Assembly: GCF_016462705.1 (NCBI RefSeq) | Contig: NZ_JAEMSS010000018.1 | Location: 1-37,850, forward strand | Source: Nocardioides sp. | Lineage (GTDB): Bacteria > Actinomycetota > Actinomycetes > Propionibacteriales > Nocardioidaceae | Length of the DNA stretch: 37,850 nucleotides | Direction of reading: 5' to 3' | Part shown: piece after piece, positions 12,834-22,305 of the stretch | How the letters are laid out: the number at the start of each line of letters is the position of its first letter | Position numbering within the stretch: position 1 is the first letter of the stretch | The notes under the pieces: generated by a model | Seen by the model: the letters and a program-made list of their open reading frames with translations, nothing else | Told to the model about the DNA's origin: nothing | Database searches by the model: none | Program-made: the position numbers and the translations under genes

Positions 12834-13925
12834 GTGTCCTCCATCCTCATGACCGGGTTCCCCGGGTTCCTCGGCTCCGCCCTCCTGCCCCGCCTGCTGG
12901 CCCGCGGGGCCGGCGTGCACGCCTGGTGCCTCGTCCAGCCCCAGCACCGCAGGCTGGCCGAGCAGCGGATCGCCGAGCTGGCGGAGGAGCATCCGCACGT
13001 CCGTGACCGGGTGCAGGTACTGACTGGGGACCTCACCGAGCGAGGCCTCGGCCTGGACGCCGCGGCGAGGCGCAAGGTCCACGCCGTGTCCGAGGTCTGG
13101 CACCTCGCCGCCGTCTACGACCTCGCGGTCGGCGAGGACGTGGCCCGGCGGGTCAACGTCGAGGGCACCGACCGGGTCCTGGAGCTCTGCCGCGGGCTCC
13201 CGGGGCTGCGGCGGCTGCACTACGTGAGCACCTGCTACGTCAGCGGGCGGTACGCCGGGGAGTTCGGCGAGGACGGCCTGGACGAGGGCCAGGAGCTCCG
13301 CAACCACTACGAGGAGACCAAGTTCGAGGCCGAGCTCGCGGTGCGCAAGGCGATGGCCGACGGCCTGCCCGTGACCATCTACCGCCCCGGCATCGTGGTG
13401 GGGGACTCGTCGACGGGGGAGACCCAGAAGTACGACGGCCCGTACTTCCTCGCCCAGTTCCTCCGCCGCCAGCCGCGGCTGGCCCTGGTCCCCGCGCTCG
13501 GGGACGTCGACCGGGTGCGGGTGTGCCTCGTGCCCCGGGACTTCGTGGTCGACGCGATGGACCGGCTCTCCGCGATGGACGCCTCGCTCGGGCGGACCTA
13601 CGCGCTCACCGACCCCCACCCGCCGACCGTCCGCGAGCTCGTCGACGCGTTCGCCTCCCGGCTCGGCCGCCGGGTGCTGTGGGTGCGGCTGCCGGTCGGG
13701 GTCACCCGGACGCTCGTGGGTGGCGTGCCCGGGATGGAGCGGCTCCTCGGCCTGCCCGCCGAGGCGCTGGAGTACTTCGCCTCCCCGACGACGTACGCCA
13801 CCACCCACACCGACGAGGACCTCGCGGGGACCGGGATCGCCTGCCCGCCGTTCGCGTCGTACGCCGACCGGCTGCTCGACTACATGCTCGACCATCCCGA
13901 GGTCGGCTCGGCGGCGATGACATGA
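12834..13925 (+). CDS. Thioester reductase-like SDR (NAD_binding_4 type)
   Basis: A 363-residue extended short-chain dehydrogenase. It starts with the Rossmann motif TGFPGFLGS, followed by VQVLTGDLTERGLGL, a VWHLAAVYDL segment, NVEGTDRVLELC, HYVSTCYVSG and the catalytic NHYEETKFEAE (Tyr-xxx-Lys). This order is typical of fatty acyl-CoA reductases and the thioester reductase domains that release aldehydes or alcohols from CoA or carrier proteins. The GTG start at 12834 has GAGGG upstream. It overlaps the next gene by ATGA, tying it functionally to the acyl-ACP-reductase-like protein. Together they could reduce an acyl thioester to aldehyde and then alcohol, which is inference; a sugar epimerase is less likely given the YEETKFEAE form. 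Confidence 0.8.
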   Translation: MSSILMTGFPGFLGSALLPRLLARGAGVHAWCLVQPQHRRLAEQRIAELAEEHPHVRDRVQVLTGDLTERGLGLDAAARRKVHAVSEVWHLAAVYDLAVGEDVARRVNVEGTDRVLELCRGLPGLRRLHYVSTCYVSGRYAGEFGEDGLDEGQELRNHYEETKFEAELAVRKAMADGLPVTIYRPGIVVGDSSTGETQKYDGPYFLAQFLRRQPRLALVPALGDVDRVRVCLVPRDFVVDAMDRLSAMDASLGRTYALTDPHPPTVRELVDAFASRLGRRVLWVRLPVGVTRTLVGGVPGMERLLGLPAEALEYFASPTTYATTHTDEDLAGTGIACPPFASYADRLLDYMLDHPEVGSAAMT

Positions 13926-15958
13926 CCGCCCGCCGACCGGCCGCCGACACCCTCGTCGTCGTCGACGTCTCGCCGGCCGACCCCGCCCACGACCACGACG
14001 CGCGGGTCCGCTTCCTCGAGCAGGACGTGCGGCTGGTCCGGGTGGGCACGGCGGGCGACCTCGACGCGATCGAGGGTGAGGTGCGGCGGTGGGCGCCGCG
14101 GGCGCACGCCCTGTCGGTCACGGGCCTGGCCGCGGATGTGGACCTCCACCGGCTGGCCGCGATCGCCGACGGTGTCCCGCTGACCGACGGCCGGGCCCTC
14201 GCGCCCGTGCTGCAGGAGTGGGCGGTCCGGCACGTGCAGACCGAGATGCCGGGTCTGTTCAACAACGCCCGCACGGTCGTCATCGGCGCGCACCACCGCG
14301 GCACCACGAGGATCCTCAAGGAGTTCACCGGCAACGTCGAGTTCGCCGACCCCCTGCTGCGCCTCGACCTGCCCGCGCTCGCCGAGCACGCCCTCGCGTG
14401 GCCGTTCGCGCTGGTCCCGCCCGGTCTGCGCTCCGCGCTGGCCGCGCCGGCGGAGGCGCTCAGCACCGCGCTGACCCGCCGGGCCGCGCGGGAGAGCGAC
14501 GTGGTCGTGGCGACCTACGACGAGCTCGCCGGGTTCGGCCTCGAGGACCTCGCGGGCAAGACGCTCATCAGCTCCTCGGTCACCGACGAGCAGCTCGCCG
14601 AGCTGGCCTCGCGCGGGGTCGACCTGGTCATCGACTCCACGCCGCAGCCCTTCGAGGGCACGGTCTCGGCGGCGATGCTGGAGGCGATGATGCTGGCCAC
14701 CGTCGGTGGTGGTGCGCTCACCGACGACGACCTGCTCGACATCGTCGTCTCGGCCGAGCTGGAGCCCCGGCTGCTGCAGCCGAACGGGCCCCGGCGCAAG
14801 AGCCGCTTCGCCTTCGTGATCCACCCGCTGTCGCAGGAGTTCTTCTCCAAGGTGGAGCCCCTCGGCACGATCGCCGGAGTCACCCCCGGCCCGGTGATGG
14901 GACTCGTCGAGAAGGCGGTCGCCTACGCGCCGCCGTTCGTCTACAGCCACGTCACCGGGATCAGGTCGCCCACCGGCGCGGAGGCGGAGGGCTGGCTGAT
15001 CACCGTCGGCGGCACACCCAAGGAGCTGATGGCGCACTCGCCCGAGTTCACCTACGCCCGGCTGCTGTCGGCGGCCGAGACGGCGCGCAAGCTGGGGGCC
15101 CAGGTGATGGGACTCGGCGCCTTCACCAAGGTCGTCGGCGACGCCGGGGTGACCGTGGCCAAGCAGGCGCCGCTGCCGATCACCACCGGCAACAGCTACA
15201 GCGCGTCCGGCGCCCTGTGGGCCGCCCACGAGGCCTCGGAGCGCCTGGGGCTGATGCAGGTCGACGAGGACGGCCGGATGCACGGTGCCGCCATGGTGGT
15301 CGGCGCCACCGGGGCGATCGGTTCGGTCTGCGCCCGGCTGCTGGCGCTGGCCAGCGACGAGCTGTGGCTGATCTCGCCCGAGACCGCCAAGCTGCTCGCG
15401 CTCAAGCACGACATCGAGCGGACCACGCCGAGGGCCACCGTGCACGTCGCGGCGACCCCGGACCGGCACCTGCCGCACATGGACCTGATCGTGACGGCGA
15501 CCTCGGGGGCCGGCAAGCGGGTGCTCGACATCACCGCGGTCAAGCCCGGGTGCGTCATCACCGACGTCGCCCGGCCGCTCGACCTCTCGCCCGCCGACGT
15601 GGCGCTGCGTCCCGACGTGCTGGTCATCGAGTCGGGCGAGATCGAGCTCCCCGGCGACGTGCGCATGAAGAGCATCGGGCTGCCGCCGGGCGTCGCGTAC
15701 GCCTGCCTGGCCGAGACGGTCGTGCTGGCGCTGGAGGGGCGCTACGAGACCTTCACGGTCGGCCGGGACATCGAGTGGGAGAAGGTCAAGGAGATCTACC
15801 GGCTCGGCCTCAAGCACGGCATGCGGCTCGCCGCGATCTCCGGCGTCGGCGGGGTCTTCACCGACGAGGACTTCGCCCGGGTCCGCGAGCTGGCGCTGCG
15901 CGAGCGCGCGAGCCTCAGTCACATGAGTCACACCAGTCACGGCGTGCCTCCGGCGTAG
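13922..15958 (+). CDS. Two-part protein with C-terminal acyl-ACP reductase (AAR)-like half
   Basis: A 678-residue protein; the track's start at 13523 is a shadow extension, and ATG 13922 overlaps the SDR stop. Residues about 295-640 follow the cyanobacterial long-chain acyl-ACP reductase pattern: FVIHPLSQEFF, GLGAFTKVVGDAG, ITTGNSYSASGA, Rossmann loop VVGATGAIGSVCARLL (around 459), VAYACLAETVVLALEGRYETFTVGRDI and LGLKHGMRLA. Cys595 in AYACLAE aligns with the AAR cysteine that forms the acyl-enzyme (MFACFAE in AAR). This implies NAD(P)H reduction of an acyl thioester to an aldehyde. The N-terminal 290 residues, with VVDVSPADPAHDHDARVRF and LFNNARTVVIGAHHRGTTRIL, match nothing I recognise. The C-terminus ends in a His-rich HMSHTSHG. 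It is followed after about 100 bases by mreB. Confidence is good for the AAR relationship and low for the exact substrate. Confidence 0.75.
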   Translation: MTARRPAADTLVVVDVSPADPAHDHDARVRFLEQDVRLVRVGTAGDLDAIEGEVRRWAPRAHALSVTGLAADVDLHRLAAIADGVPLTDGRALAPVLQEWAVRHVQTEMPGLFNNARTVVIGAHHRGTTRILKEFTGNVEFADPLLRLDLPALAEHALAWPFALVPPGLRSALAAPAEALSTALTRRAARESDVVVATYDELAGFGLEDLAGKTLISSSVTDEQLAELASRGVDLVIDSTPQPFEGTVSAAMLEAMMLATVGGGALTDDDLLDIVVSAELEPRLLQPNGPRRKSRFAFVIHPLSQEFFSKVEPLGTIAGVTPGPVMGLVEKAVAYAPPFVYSHVTGIRSPTGAEAEGWLITVGGTPKELMAHSPEFTYARLLSAAETARKLGAQVMGLGAFTKVVGDAGVTVAKQAPLPITTGNSYSASGALWAAHEASERLGLMQVDEDGRMHGAAMVVGATGAIGSVCARLLALASDELWLISPETAKLLALKHDIERTTPRATVHVAATPDRHLPHMDLIVTATSGAGKRVLDITAVKPGCVITDVARPLDLSPADVALRPDVLVIESGEIELPGDVRMKSIGLPPGVAYACLAETVVLALEGRYETFTVGRDIEWEKVKEIYRLGLKHGMRLAAISGVGGVFTDEDFARVRELALRERASLSHMSHTSHGVPPA

Positions 15959-15974
15959 GACGGACTTCTGTTCC

Positions 15975-15980
15975 TAGCCT
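15975..15980 (+). promoter_or_regulatory. Possible -10 box of the mre operon
   Basis: TAGCCT in the 106-base gap before mreB fits TAnnnT and would give a leader of about 78 bases. The -35 region is not convincing. Confidence 0.25.
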
Positions 15981-16064
15981 GACCGTGCCGGGCGTGGCCG
16001 ACGCGCCACCCCGGCGCCAAAGCACACCCGCCCTCAGCACCCTTCCCCGGCAGAGGACAGACAG

Positions 16065-17104
<1,040 letters not shown>

Positions 17105-17108
<4 letters not shown>

Positions 17109-18049
17109 CGGACCTGATGCCGCGCGAGCGGCTCAACCGCCGCGGCAGCCTCGAGCCCCGCGCGCCCGGGACTCCCCGGCGCTCGCGGGCCGTCAGCCTG
17201 GTGCTGGCCTGCCTGGTGCTGATGACCCTCGACCTGGTCGGAGGCGAGTCGTCTCCCGTCGACGCCGCGCGCCGGCTCGTCGGTGAGGCGTACGCGCCGG
17301 TCGAGGCCGGCGTCGACGCCGTGCTCGGTCCGGTCCTCGCGGTGTCGGGCTGGTTCCGGACCCAGGACTCGCTCACCGAGGACGTCGCCCGCCTCGAGGC
17401 CGAGAACGACCGGCTGCGGGGCGACCTGGCCACGGTCGACTACGAACGCAACCGGCTCGAGGAGTACGACGGGCTCACGGCGGCCGCGGAGCAGATCGGC
17501 TACGCCCTGGTCCCCGCCCGGGTCATCGGCATCGGCCCGGCCCAGACCTTCTCGCGCACCGTGACCATCGACGCCGGCACCGACGCCGGCCTCCGCCCGG
17601 ACCTGACGGTGGTCAGCGCCGCCGGCCTGGTCGGGCGGGTCATCCGGGTCACCAGCTCCTCCGCGACGGTCCTGCTCGTCATCGACGCCGACTCAACGGT
17701 GGGCGGCCGGGTGGGCAGCAGCATGAAGATCGGCTTCCTGCACGGCCGCGGCGACCTGGGCGACTTCGGCAGGACCGGCCGGCTCGACCTCGAGCTGGTC
17801 GACCAGACCACGGTCCCCGCGCGAGGGGACGCCGTCGTGACCTGGGGGAGCGAGGACGGCGCGCCCTACGTCTCCGGCGTGCCGGTCGGGACGGTCCGCT
17901 CCGTCTACTCGAGCGTGCGGGACAGCACCCAGCGCGCCGTGATCGCGCCGTACGTCGACTTCGGTGCGCTCGACCTGGTCGGGGTCGTCGTCCCCTCGGG
18001 GACCGCGAGCGACCGGGCCGTGGTCGAGCCGGACGGGACGCTCAGGTGA
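17105..18049 (+). CDS. mreC: Rod shape-determining protein MreC
   Basis: A 314-residue bitopic membrane protein linking MreB to the extracytoplasmic wall synthases. It has a basic, proline-rich cytoplasmic tail, one membrane span at about residues 29-46 (AVSLVLACLVLMTLDLVGG), a coiled coil at about 88-122 (SLTEDVARLEAENDRLRGDL) and then the MreC beta domains, recognisable by VIGIGPAQTFSRTVTIDAG, GLVGRVIRVTSSSATVLLV and YVSGVPVGTVRSV. GTG 17105 overlaps the mreB stop; the track's earlier 17045 start lies inside mreB. It overlaps mreD by GTGA. Confidence 0.95.
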
Positions 18050-18612
18050 GCCAGACGACCTCGGGCCTGACCCCGGGGATCACCACGCCCCGGGCCGCCG
18101 CGGCGGTCTGGGTCCTGCTGATGGCGGTGGTCCTGCAGGTGTCGGTGCTGCCGCACCTGGCGTTCCGCGGGGTGGTGGCCGACGTCGTCCTGCTCGTCGT
18201 GGTCGCGGTCGGGCTGCGGCACGGCTCGGAGCCGGCGATGGTCCTCGGCTTCGCCGGCGGTCTGCTGCTCGACCTCGTCCCGCCCGCCGACCACGTGGCC
18301 GGCCGCTGGGCCCTCGCCCTGCTGGTCGCGGGCTACGTCGCGGGCCGGGTGTCCGGCCGGGCCGGCCGGGCCGGCCGGGCCGGCTCGCCGCGCTGGCCGG
18401 TGCTGCTGGGGACCGTGGCGGCGTGCTCGTTCGTGGCCTCTTCGCTCTTCGCCGTGAGCGGCATGGTGCTGCGGGACCCGCTCGTCGGCGTACCCGCCCT
18501 GCTCGAGACCGTCCTGGTCGCGGTCCTCTCCGACGTCCTGCTCGGGGCCCTGCTCGTGCCGCTCGTCCTGGCACTCGACCAGCGCCTCGAGCCGGACCGA
18601 CTGCCGGCATGA
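18046..18612 (+). CDS. mreD: Rod shape-determining membrane protein MreD
   Basis: A 188-residue polytopic protein of the elongasome. It has about five or six hydrophobic segments, beginning AAAAVWVLLMAVVLQVSVLPHLAF and including the family-like GFAGGLLLDLVPPADHVAGRWAL. A loop between membrane segments carries SGRAGRAGRAGS, encoded by three perfect 9-base repeats, a possible slippage site. The start is GTG 18046, overlapping mreC; the end overlaps mrdA by ATGA. Identification rests on membrane topology and position as much as on sequence, since MreD is poorly conserved. Confidence 0.9.
   Translation: MSQTTSGLTPGITTPRAAAAVWVLLMAVVLQVSVLPHLAFRGVVADVVLLVVVAVGLRHGSEPAMVLGFAGGLLLDLVPPADHVAGRWALALLVAGYVAGRVSGRAGRAGRAGSPRWPVLLGTVAACSFVASSLFAVSGMVLRDPLVGVPALLETVLVAVLSDVLLGALLVPLVLALDQRLEPDRLPA
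18353..18379 (+). repeat. Three tandem 9-base repeats inside mreD
   Basis: CCGGCCGGG occurs three times in a row without a mismatch and is followed by a partial fourth copy. Being 9 bases long, gain or loss of a unit keeps the frame and only lengthens or shortens an Arg-Ala-Gly loop. Confidence 0.85.
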
Positions 18613-20720
18613 GCGCCGACGCCCGGAGCCGGCTCCGGCTCGTGGTGGTCCAGGCGCTGGTCTTCTCCCTGTTCGCGACGCTGCTGGTCCGGCTCTGGTA
18701 CCTCCAGGTCGTCACGGGCGAGGAGTACACCGCCCAGGCCGCCTCCCAGTCGGTCCGCGAGATCGTCGTGCAGCCGCAGCGCGGGCTGATCGTCGACGAC
18801 CAGGGCCGGCCGCTGGTCACCAACCGCACGTCGTGGGTGGTCTCGATCGACCGCGGCACCCTCGCGAAGATGCCCGACGACGAGCAGTCCGCCGTGCTCC
18901 GCCGGGTGGCGAAGGTGACCGGTGTCAAGGTCGCCCGGATCAAGCTGCGGCTCCAGACGTGCGGCGACGAGGGCAGCAAGCCCAAGGTCTGCTGGAACGG
19001 CTCGCCGATCCAGCCCGTGCCGGTCGCCGTCGACGTCCCCCAGCCGTCGGCGCTGCGGGTCCTCGAGCAGCCCGAGGACTTCCCGGCCGTGCTGGCCGAC
19101 CAGCAGAGCCTGCGCGCCTACCCGCGGCCGTTCGGCGTCAACCTCGCGCACGTCCTCGGCTACCTCAGCCCGATCACCGGCGACGAGCTGGACGCCTCGG
19201 AGGCGGACGGCGACCGCTCGGTCAACGGCGCCTCGGTGGTCGGCCGCGCGGGGGTCGAGAAGCAGTACGACGCCTGGCTGCGGGGCATGCCTGGCTACAC
19301 CTCGGTGGCCGTCGACTCGATGGGCCGGGTGATCGGCGACGAGGAGGAGGTTGCCGCGCAGGGTGGCGACACCCTGGTCACCTCGATCGACGCCAAGGTG
19401 CAGAGCGTCGTCGAGCAGCAGCTGGCCGGCGCGATCGCCCGCGCCAGAGCGACCAGGGACACGGTCACCGACCGCAACTACGTCGCCGACTCCGGCGCGG
19501 TCGTGGTCATGGAGGCCACCACCGGCCGGATCGTGTCCATGGCCAGCCAGCCGACGTACGACCCCGAGGTGTGGGTGGGTGGGATCTCCCCGAGGCAGCT
19601 CAAGCAGCTGTACTCCAAGAAGGCAGGGACGCCGCTGCTCGGCCGGGCGACCCAGGGCCAGTTCGCCCCCGGGTCGACGTGGAAGCCCTTCATGACCGCC
19701 GGCGCGCTGAGCAACGGCTACCCCGAGGACACCCAGCTCAACTGCTCCTCCTACCTCCGAGTGGGCAACCGCGACTTCAAGAACTACGAGTCCGGCGCGC
19801 ACGGCTACATCACCTTCGCCCGGGCGCTCGAGGTCTCGTGCAACACGTTCTTCTACCGGATCGGGCTCGACTACTGGCAGCGCTTCGGCTCCGACGTCGA
19901 CGACGTCAAGGCCCGCGACCCGCTGGTGGCCGCGGCCAAGGCGTTCGGCTTCGGGAAGCAGACCGGCGTCGACCTGCCCGGCGAGGCCGCGGGCCGGATC
20001 GCGGACCGGCAGTGGAAGCGCGACTACTACGAGTCGATGAAGGACTACTACTGCGAGGTCGGCGAGGAGCCCGGCGACGACTTCCTGCACCGGTTCGCGC
20101 GGGAGTTCTGCGTCGAGGGCTACGCCTACCGAGCCGGCGACGCGGTCAACTTCGCGATCGGCCAGGGCGACACGATCCTCACGCCGCTCCAGCTGGCCCG
20201 CGGCTACGCCGCGATCGCCAACGGCGGCACGCTCTACGCGCCGCGGGTGGCCAAGGCGGTGGTGTCGGAGGACGGGACCGTCCTGAAGCGGTTCGCGCCC
20301 AAGGCGACCGGCCGGGTCGACGTCACCCGCGCCTCGCTCGACTACGTCGACCAGGCCCTGCTCGGCGTGCCGAAGGTCGGCACCCTGGCCTGGAAGTTCC
20401 CCGACTTCCCGCTCGACCGGGTCGAGATCCGGGGCAAGACCGGCTCCGCCGAGGTCTACGGCAAGCAGTCCACGTCCTGGGTGGCGACGTACGACGAGAA
20501 CTACGTCGTCGTGATGATGATCAGCCAGGGCGGCACCGGCTCGGGCACCTCCGGCGACGCGGTCCGCACGATCTGGGAGGCGCTGTACGGCGTGGTCGAC
20601 GGCGCCGTCCGGCCGGCGCAGGCCGCCATCCCCGGCACCGTCCCGCCCGAGGAGCTCCCGACCTTCACCGACGACGGCGCGATCCTGCCGCCGTCCCGTT
20701 CCACGGAGGGGCCATCGTGA
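18609..20720 (+). CDS. mrdA: Penicillin-binding protein 2 (elongation transpeptidase)
   Basis: Class B PBP that cross-links peptidoglycan in lateral growth, partner of RodA. The 703-residue protein has a membrane anchor at about 9-30 (LRLVVVQALVFSLFATLLVRLWYL), the PQRGLIVDDQGRPL pedestal motif and a transpeptidase domain with SxxK at Ser356 (GSTWKPF), SxN at Ser410 (VSCNTFF) and KTG at 610-612 (GKTGSAE). The start is ATG 18609, overlapping mreD; the end overlaps rodA (GTGA). Unusual for a PBP2 is the number of extracytoplasmic cysteines (QTCGDEG, KVCWNG, LNCSSY, VSCNTF, YYCEVG, EFCVEG), six in all. This suggests disulfides, one of which could involve the Cys inside the SxN motif. Confidence 0.95.
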   Translation: MSADARSRLRLVVVQALVFSLFATLLVRLWYLQVVTGEEYTAQAASQSVREIVVQPQRGLIVDDQGRPLVTNRTSWVVSIDRGTLAKMPDDEQSAVLRRVAKVTGVKVARIKLRLQTCGDEGSKPKVCWNGSPIQPVPVAVDVPQPSALRVLEQPEDFPAVLADQQSLRAYPRPFGVNLAHVLGYLSPITGDELDASEADGDRSVNGASVVGRAGVEKQYDAWLRGMPGYTSVAVDSMGRVIGDEEEVAAQGGDTLVTSIDAKVQSVVEQQLAGAIARARATRDTVTDRNYVADSGAVVVMEATTGRIVSMASQPTYDPEVWVGGISPRQLKQLYSKKAGTPLLGRATQGQFAPGSTWKPFMTAGALSNGYPEDTQLNCSSYLRVGNRDFKNYESGAHGYITFARALEVSCNTFFYRIGLDYWQRFGSDVDDVKARDPLVAAAKAFGFGKQTGVDLPGEAAGRIADRQWKRDYYESMKDYYCEVGEEPGDDFLHRFAREFCVEGYAYRAGDAVNFAIGQGDTILTPLQLARGYAAIANGGTLYAPRVAKAVVSEDGTVLKRFAPKATGRVDVTRASLDYVDQALLGVPKVGTLAWKFPDFPLDRVEIRGKTGSAEVYGKQSTSWVATYDENYVVVMMISQGGTGSGTSGDAVRTIWEALYGVVDGAVRPAQAAIPGTVPPEELPTFTDDGAILPPSRSTEGPS

Positions 20721-21877
20721 CCAGGCTGCCGCGGCTCGACTGGATCCTGCTCGCCGCCGTGCTGGCCCTGCTGGTCCTGTCCACCCTCCTCGTGTGGTCG
20801 GCCACCGTGCACCGGACCGACCTCACCGACGGCGACTCGACGGCGTTCCTGCGCAAGCAGCTGGTCAACATCGTGATCGGCCTGGTCCTGCTGGCCCTCG
20901 TCACGGTGACCGACCACCGGTGGGTCCGGATCGTCGCGCCGGTCCTCTACCTCGTCTCGGTCGTCGGCCTGGTCCTGGTGCTCACCATGGGCTCCACGGT
21001 CAACGGCTCGCAGTCCTGGCTCCGGTTCGGCGGACTGTCGGTCCAGCCGTCGGAGCTCGCCAAGCTGGCGGTCGTCGTCGGGATGGCGCTCGTCCTCGCG
21101 GAGCGGTCGGAGGGCCGCCGCCGCCCCTACGTCGGCGGGGCGGACGTCTCGCTGATGCTCGCCGTGGCGGCGGTGCCCGCCGTCCTCATCCTCCTGCAGC
21201 CGGACCTGGGCACGATGCTCGTCCTCTCCGCCACCGTCTTCGGGGTGCTCGCCGTGTCCGGTGCCCGGCGCCGCTGGCTGGTGCTGCTGGTCGGTGGCGC
21301 GGTCGGTGGCGCGGTCGCCGCCGTGATGGCCGGCGTGCTCAAGGCCTACCAGGTCGACCGGTTCCTCGCCTTCGTCGATCCCTCGCTCGACCCGCGCGGC
21401 GCCGGGTACAACGTCGAGCAGGCCCGGATCGCGATCGGCAACGGCGGGCTCCTCGGTCAGGGCCTCTTCGACGGGTCCCAGACCCGGGCCGGCTTCGTCC
21501 CCGAGCAGCAGACCGACTTCGTGTTCACCGTGGCGGGGGAGGAGCTGGGCCTGCTCGGCGCCGGCGTGCTCATCGCCCTGCTCTGCCTGGTCATCTGGCG
21601 CGCCCTGGTCATCGCCCGGCGTGCCGAGGACGTCTTCGGCCGGGTCTGCGCCGCCGGCATCGCCTGCTGGTTCGGCTTCCAGGCCTTCCAGAACATCGGC
21701 ATGTGCCTCGGCATCATGCCCGTGACCGGCGTCCCGCTGCCGTTCGTCTCCTACGGCGGCTCGTCGCTGTTCGCCGGGCTGCTGGCGGTCGGGCTGCTGC
21801 AGAACATCCACCTCCGGTCGGCGTCGTCGACCTACCCGTCGGCACTGGCCGAGCGGCGGGTGCTGGTCGCGCGGTGA
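20717..21877 (+). CDS. rodA: RodA, SEDS-family peptidoglycan glycosyltransferase
   Basis: A 386-residue polytopic membrane protein that polymerises lipid II during elongation with PBP2. It has about ten hydrophobic segments and SEDS landmarks: GSQSWLRFGGLSVQPSELAKLA, the loop around RFLAFVDPSLDPRGAGYNVEQA, IAIGNGGLLGQGLF, PEQQTDFVFTVAGEELGLLG and the closing MPVTGVPLPFVSYGGSSL. GTG 20717 has GGAGGGG upstream and overlaps the mrdA stop. It is the last gene of the elongasome operon and converges with the small secreted-protein gene 25 bases away; no clear terminator hairpin lies between. Confidence 0.96.
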   Translation: MTRLPRLDWILLAAVLALLVLSTLLVWSATVHRTDLTDGDSTAFLRKQLVNIVIGLVLLALVTVTDHRWVRIVAPVLYLVSVVGLVLVLTMGSTVNGSQSWLRFGGLSVQPSELAKLAVVVGMALVLAERSEGRRRPYVGGADVSLMLAVAAVPAVLILLQPDLGTMLVLSATVFGVLAVSGARRRWLVLLVGGAVGGAVAAVMAGVLKAYQVDRFLAFVDPSLDPRGAGYNVEQARIAIGNGGLLGQGLFDGSQTRAGFVPEQQTDFVFTVAGEELGLLGAGVLIALLCLVIWRALVIARRAEDVFGRVCAAGIACWFGFQAFQNIGMCLGIMPVTGVPLPFVSYGGSSLFAGLLAVGLLQNIHLRSASSTYPSALAERRVLVAR

Positions 21878-21902
21878 CGTCCGACGTCGCGCGGCGATGG
21901 GC

Positions 21903-22160
21903 TCAGCTGGTCCACGCCTCGACGGCATCCGGTGTGGCGGGGAGGGTCCGGTCCTCGCACGAGCGGTACCAGCCCTCGACCGCGTCAGGGGTCCGGGGCA
22001 GCTGGTCCACGGTCCACGAGCACTGGGCGGCCGACGCGGGGTCGACGGGGGCCCGGTCGGGAGCCGCACCGGCCGGCTGCCCTGACGCGAAGACGGCGAC
22101 CAGTGCGATGGTGGCGAGCGAGCCGGTCAGGTGGGACGGCGTGCGGGGGGTCTTGGTCAT
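21903..22160 (-). CDS. Small secreted protein with duplicated TPDAVE motif
   Basis: An 85-residue protein, listed in the track only as part of a longer frame up to 22565. ATG 22160 has a good ribosome binding site (GGAGG, 7 bases before). The N-terminus is a signal peptide: basic MTKTPRTPSH, hydrophobic core LTGSLATIALVAVFASG and an AGAA cleavage region near residue 33. The mature chain of about 50 residues is acidic, has two cysteines (QCSW and RSCED, likely one disulfide) and repeats TPDAVEGW and TPDAVEAW about 24 residues apart. I do not recognise a family. It is divergent from the BTAD regulator, with 145 bases between the starts, and may be its target. Confidence 0.7.
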   Translation of the reverse strand: MTKTPRTPSHLTGSLATIALVAVFASGQPAGAAPDRAPVDPASAAQCSWTVDQLPRTPDAVEGWYRSCEDRTLPATPDAVEAWTS

Positions 22161-22258
22161 GGGATGCCTCCAGATCGATGACCCGTGGTCCGGGTCGCTG
22201 GGCAACACCGTGGCCGTGGCCGCTGAAGAGAGGGTCGATCGCGGGTCTTCCTGATCCC

Positions 22259-22285
22259 GGAACCGGTTCCAGCGAGATTCCAGCG
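22259..22285. promoter_or_regulatory. Candidate SARP operator: 11-base-spaced direct repeats and a palindrome
   Basis: TTCCAGCG occurs at 22267 and again at 22278, exactly 11 bases apart, the helical spacing of SARP/BTAD regulator heptamer repeats. A perfect 12-base palindrome GGAACCGGTTCC (22259-22270) overlaps the first copy. The site lies between the divergent secreted-protein and regulator genes. Confidence 0.4.
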
Positions 22286-22305
22286 GCACTGACGAGGCTG
22301 CAGGC

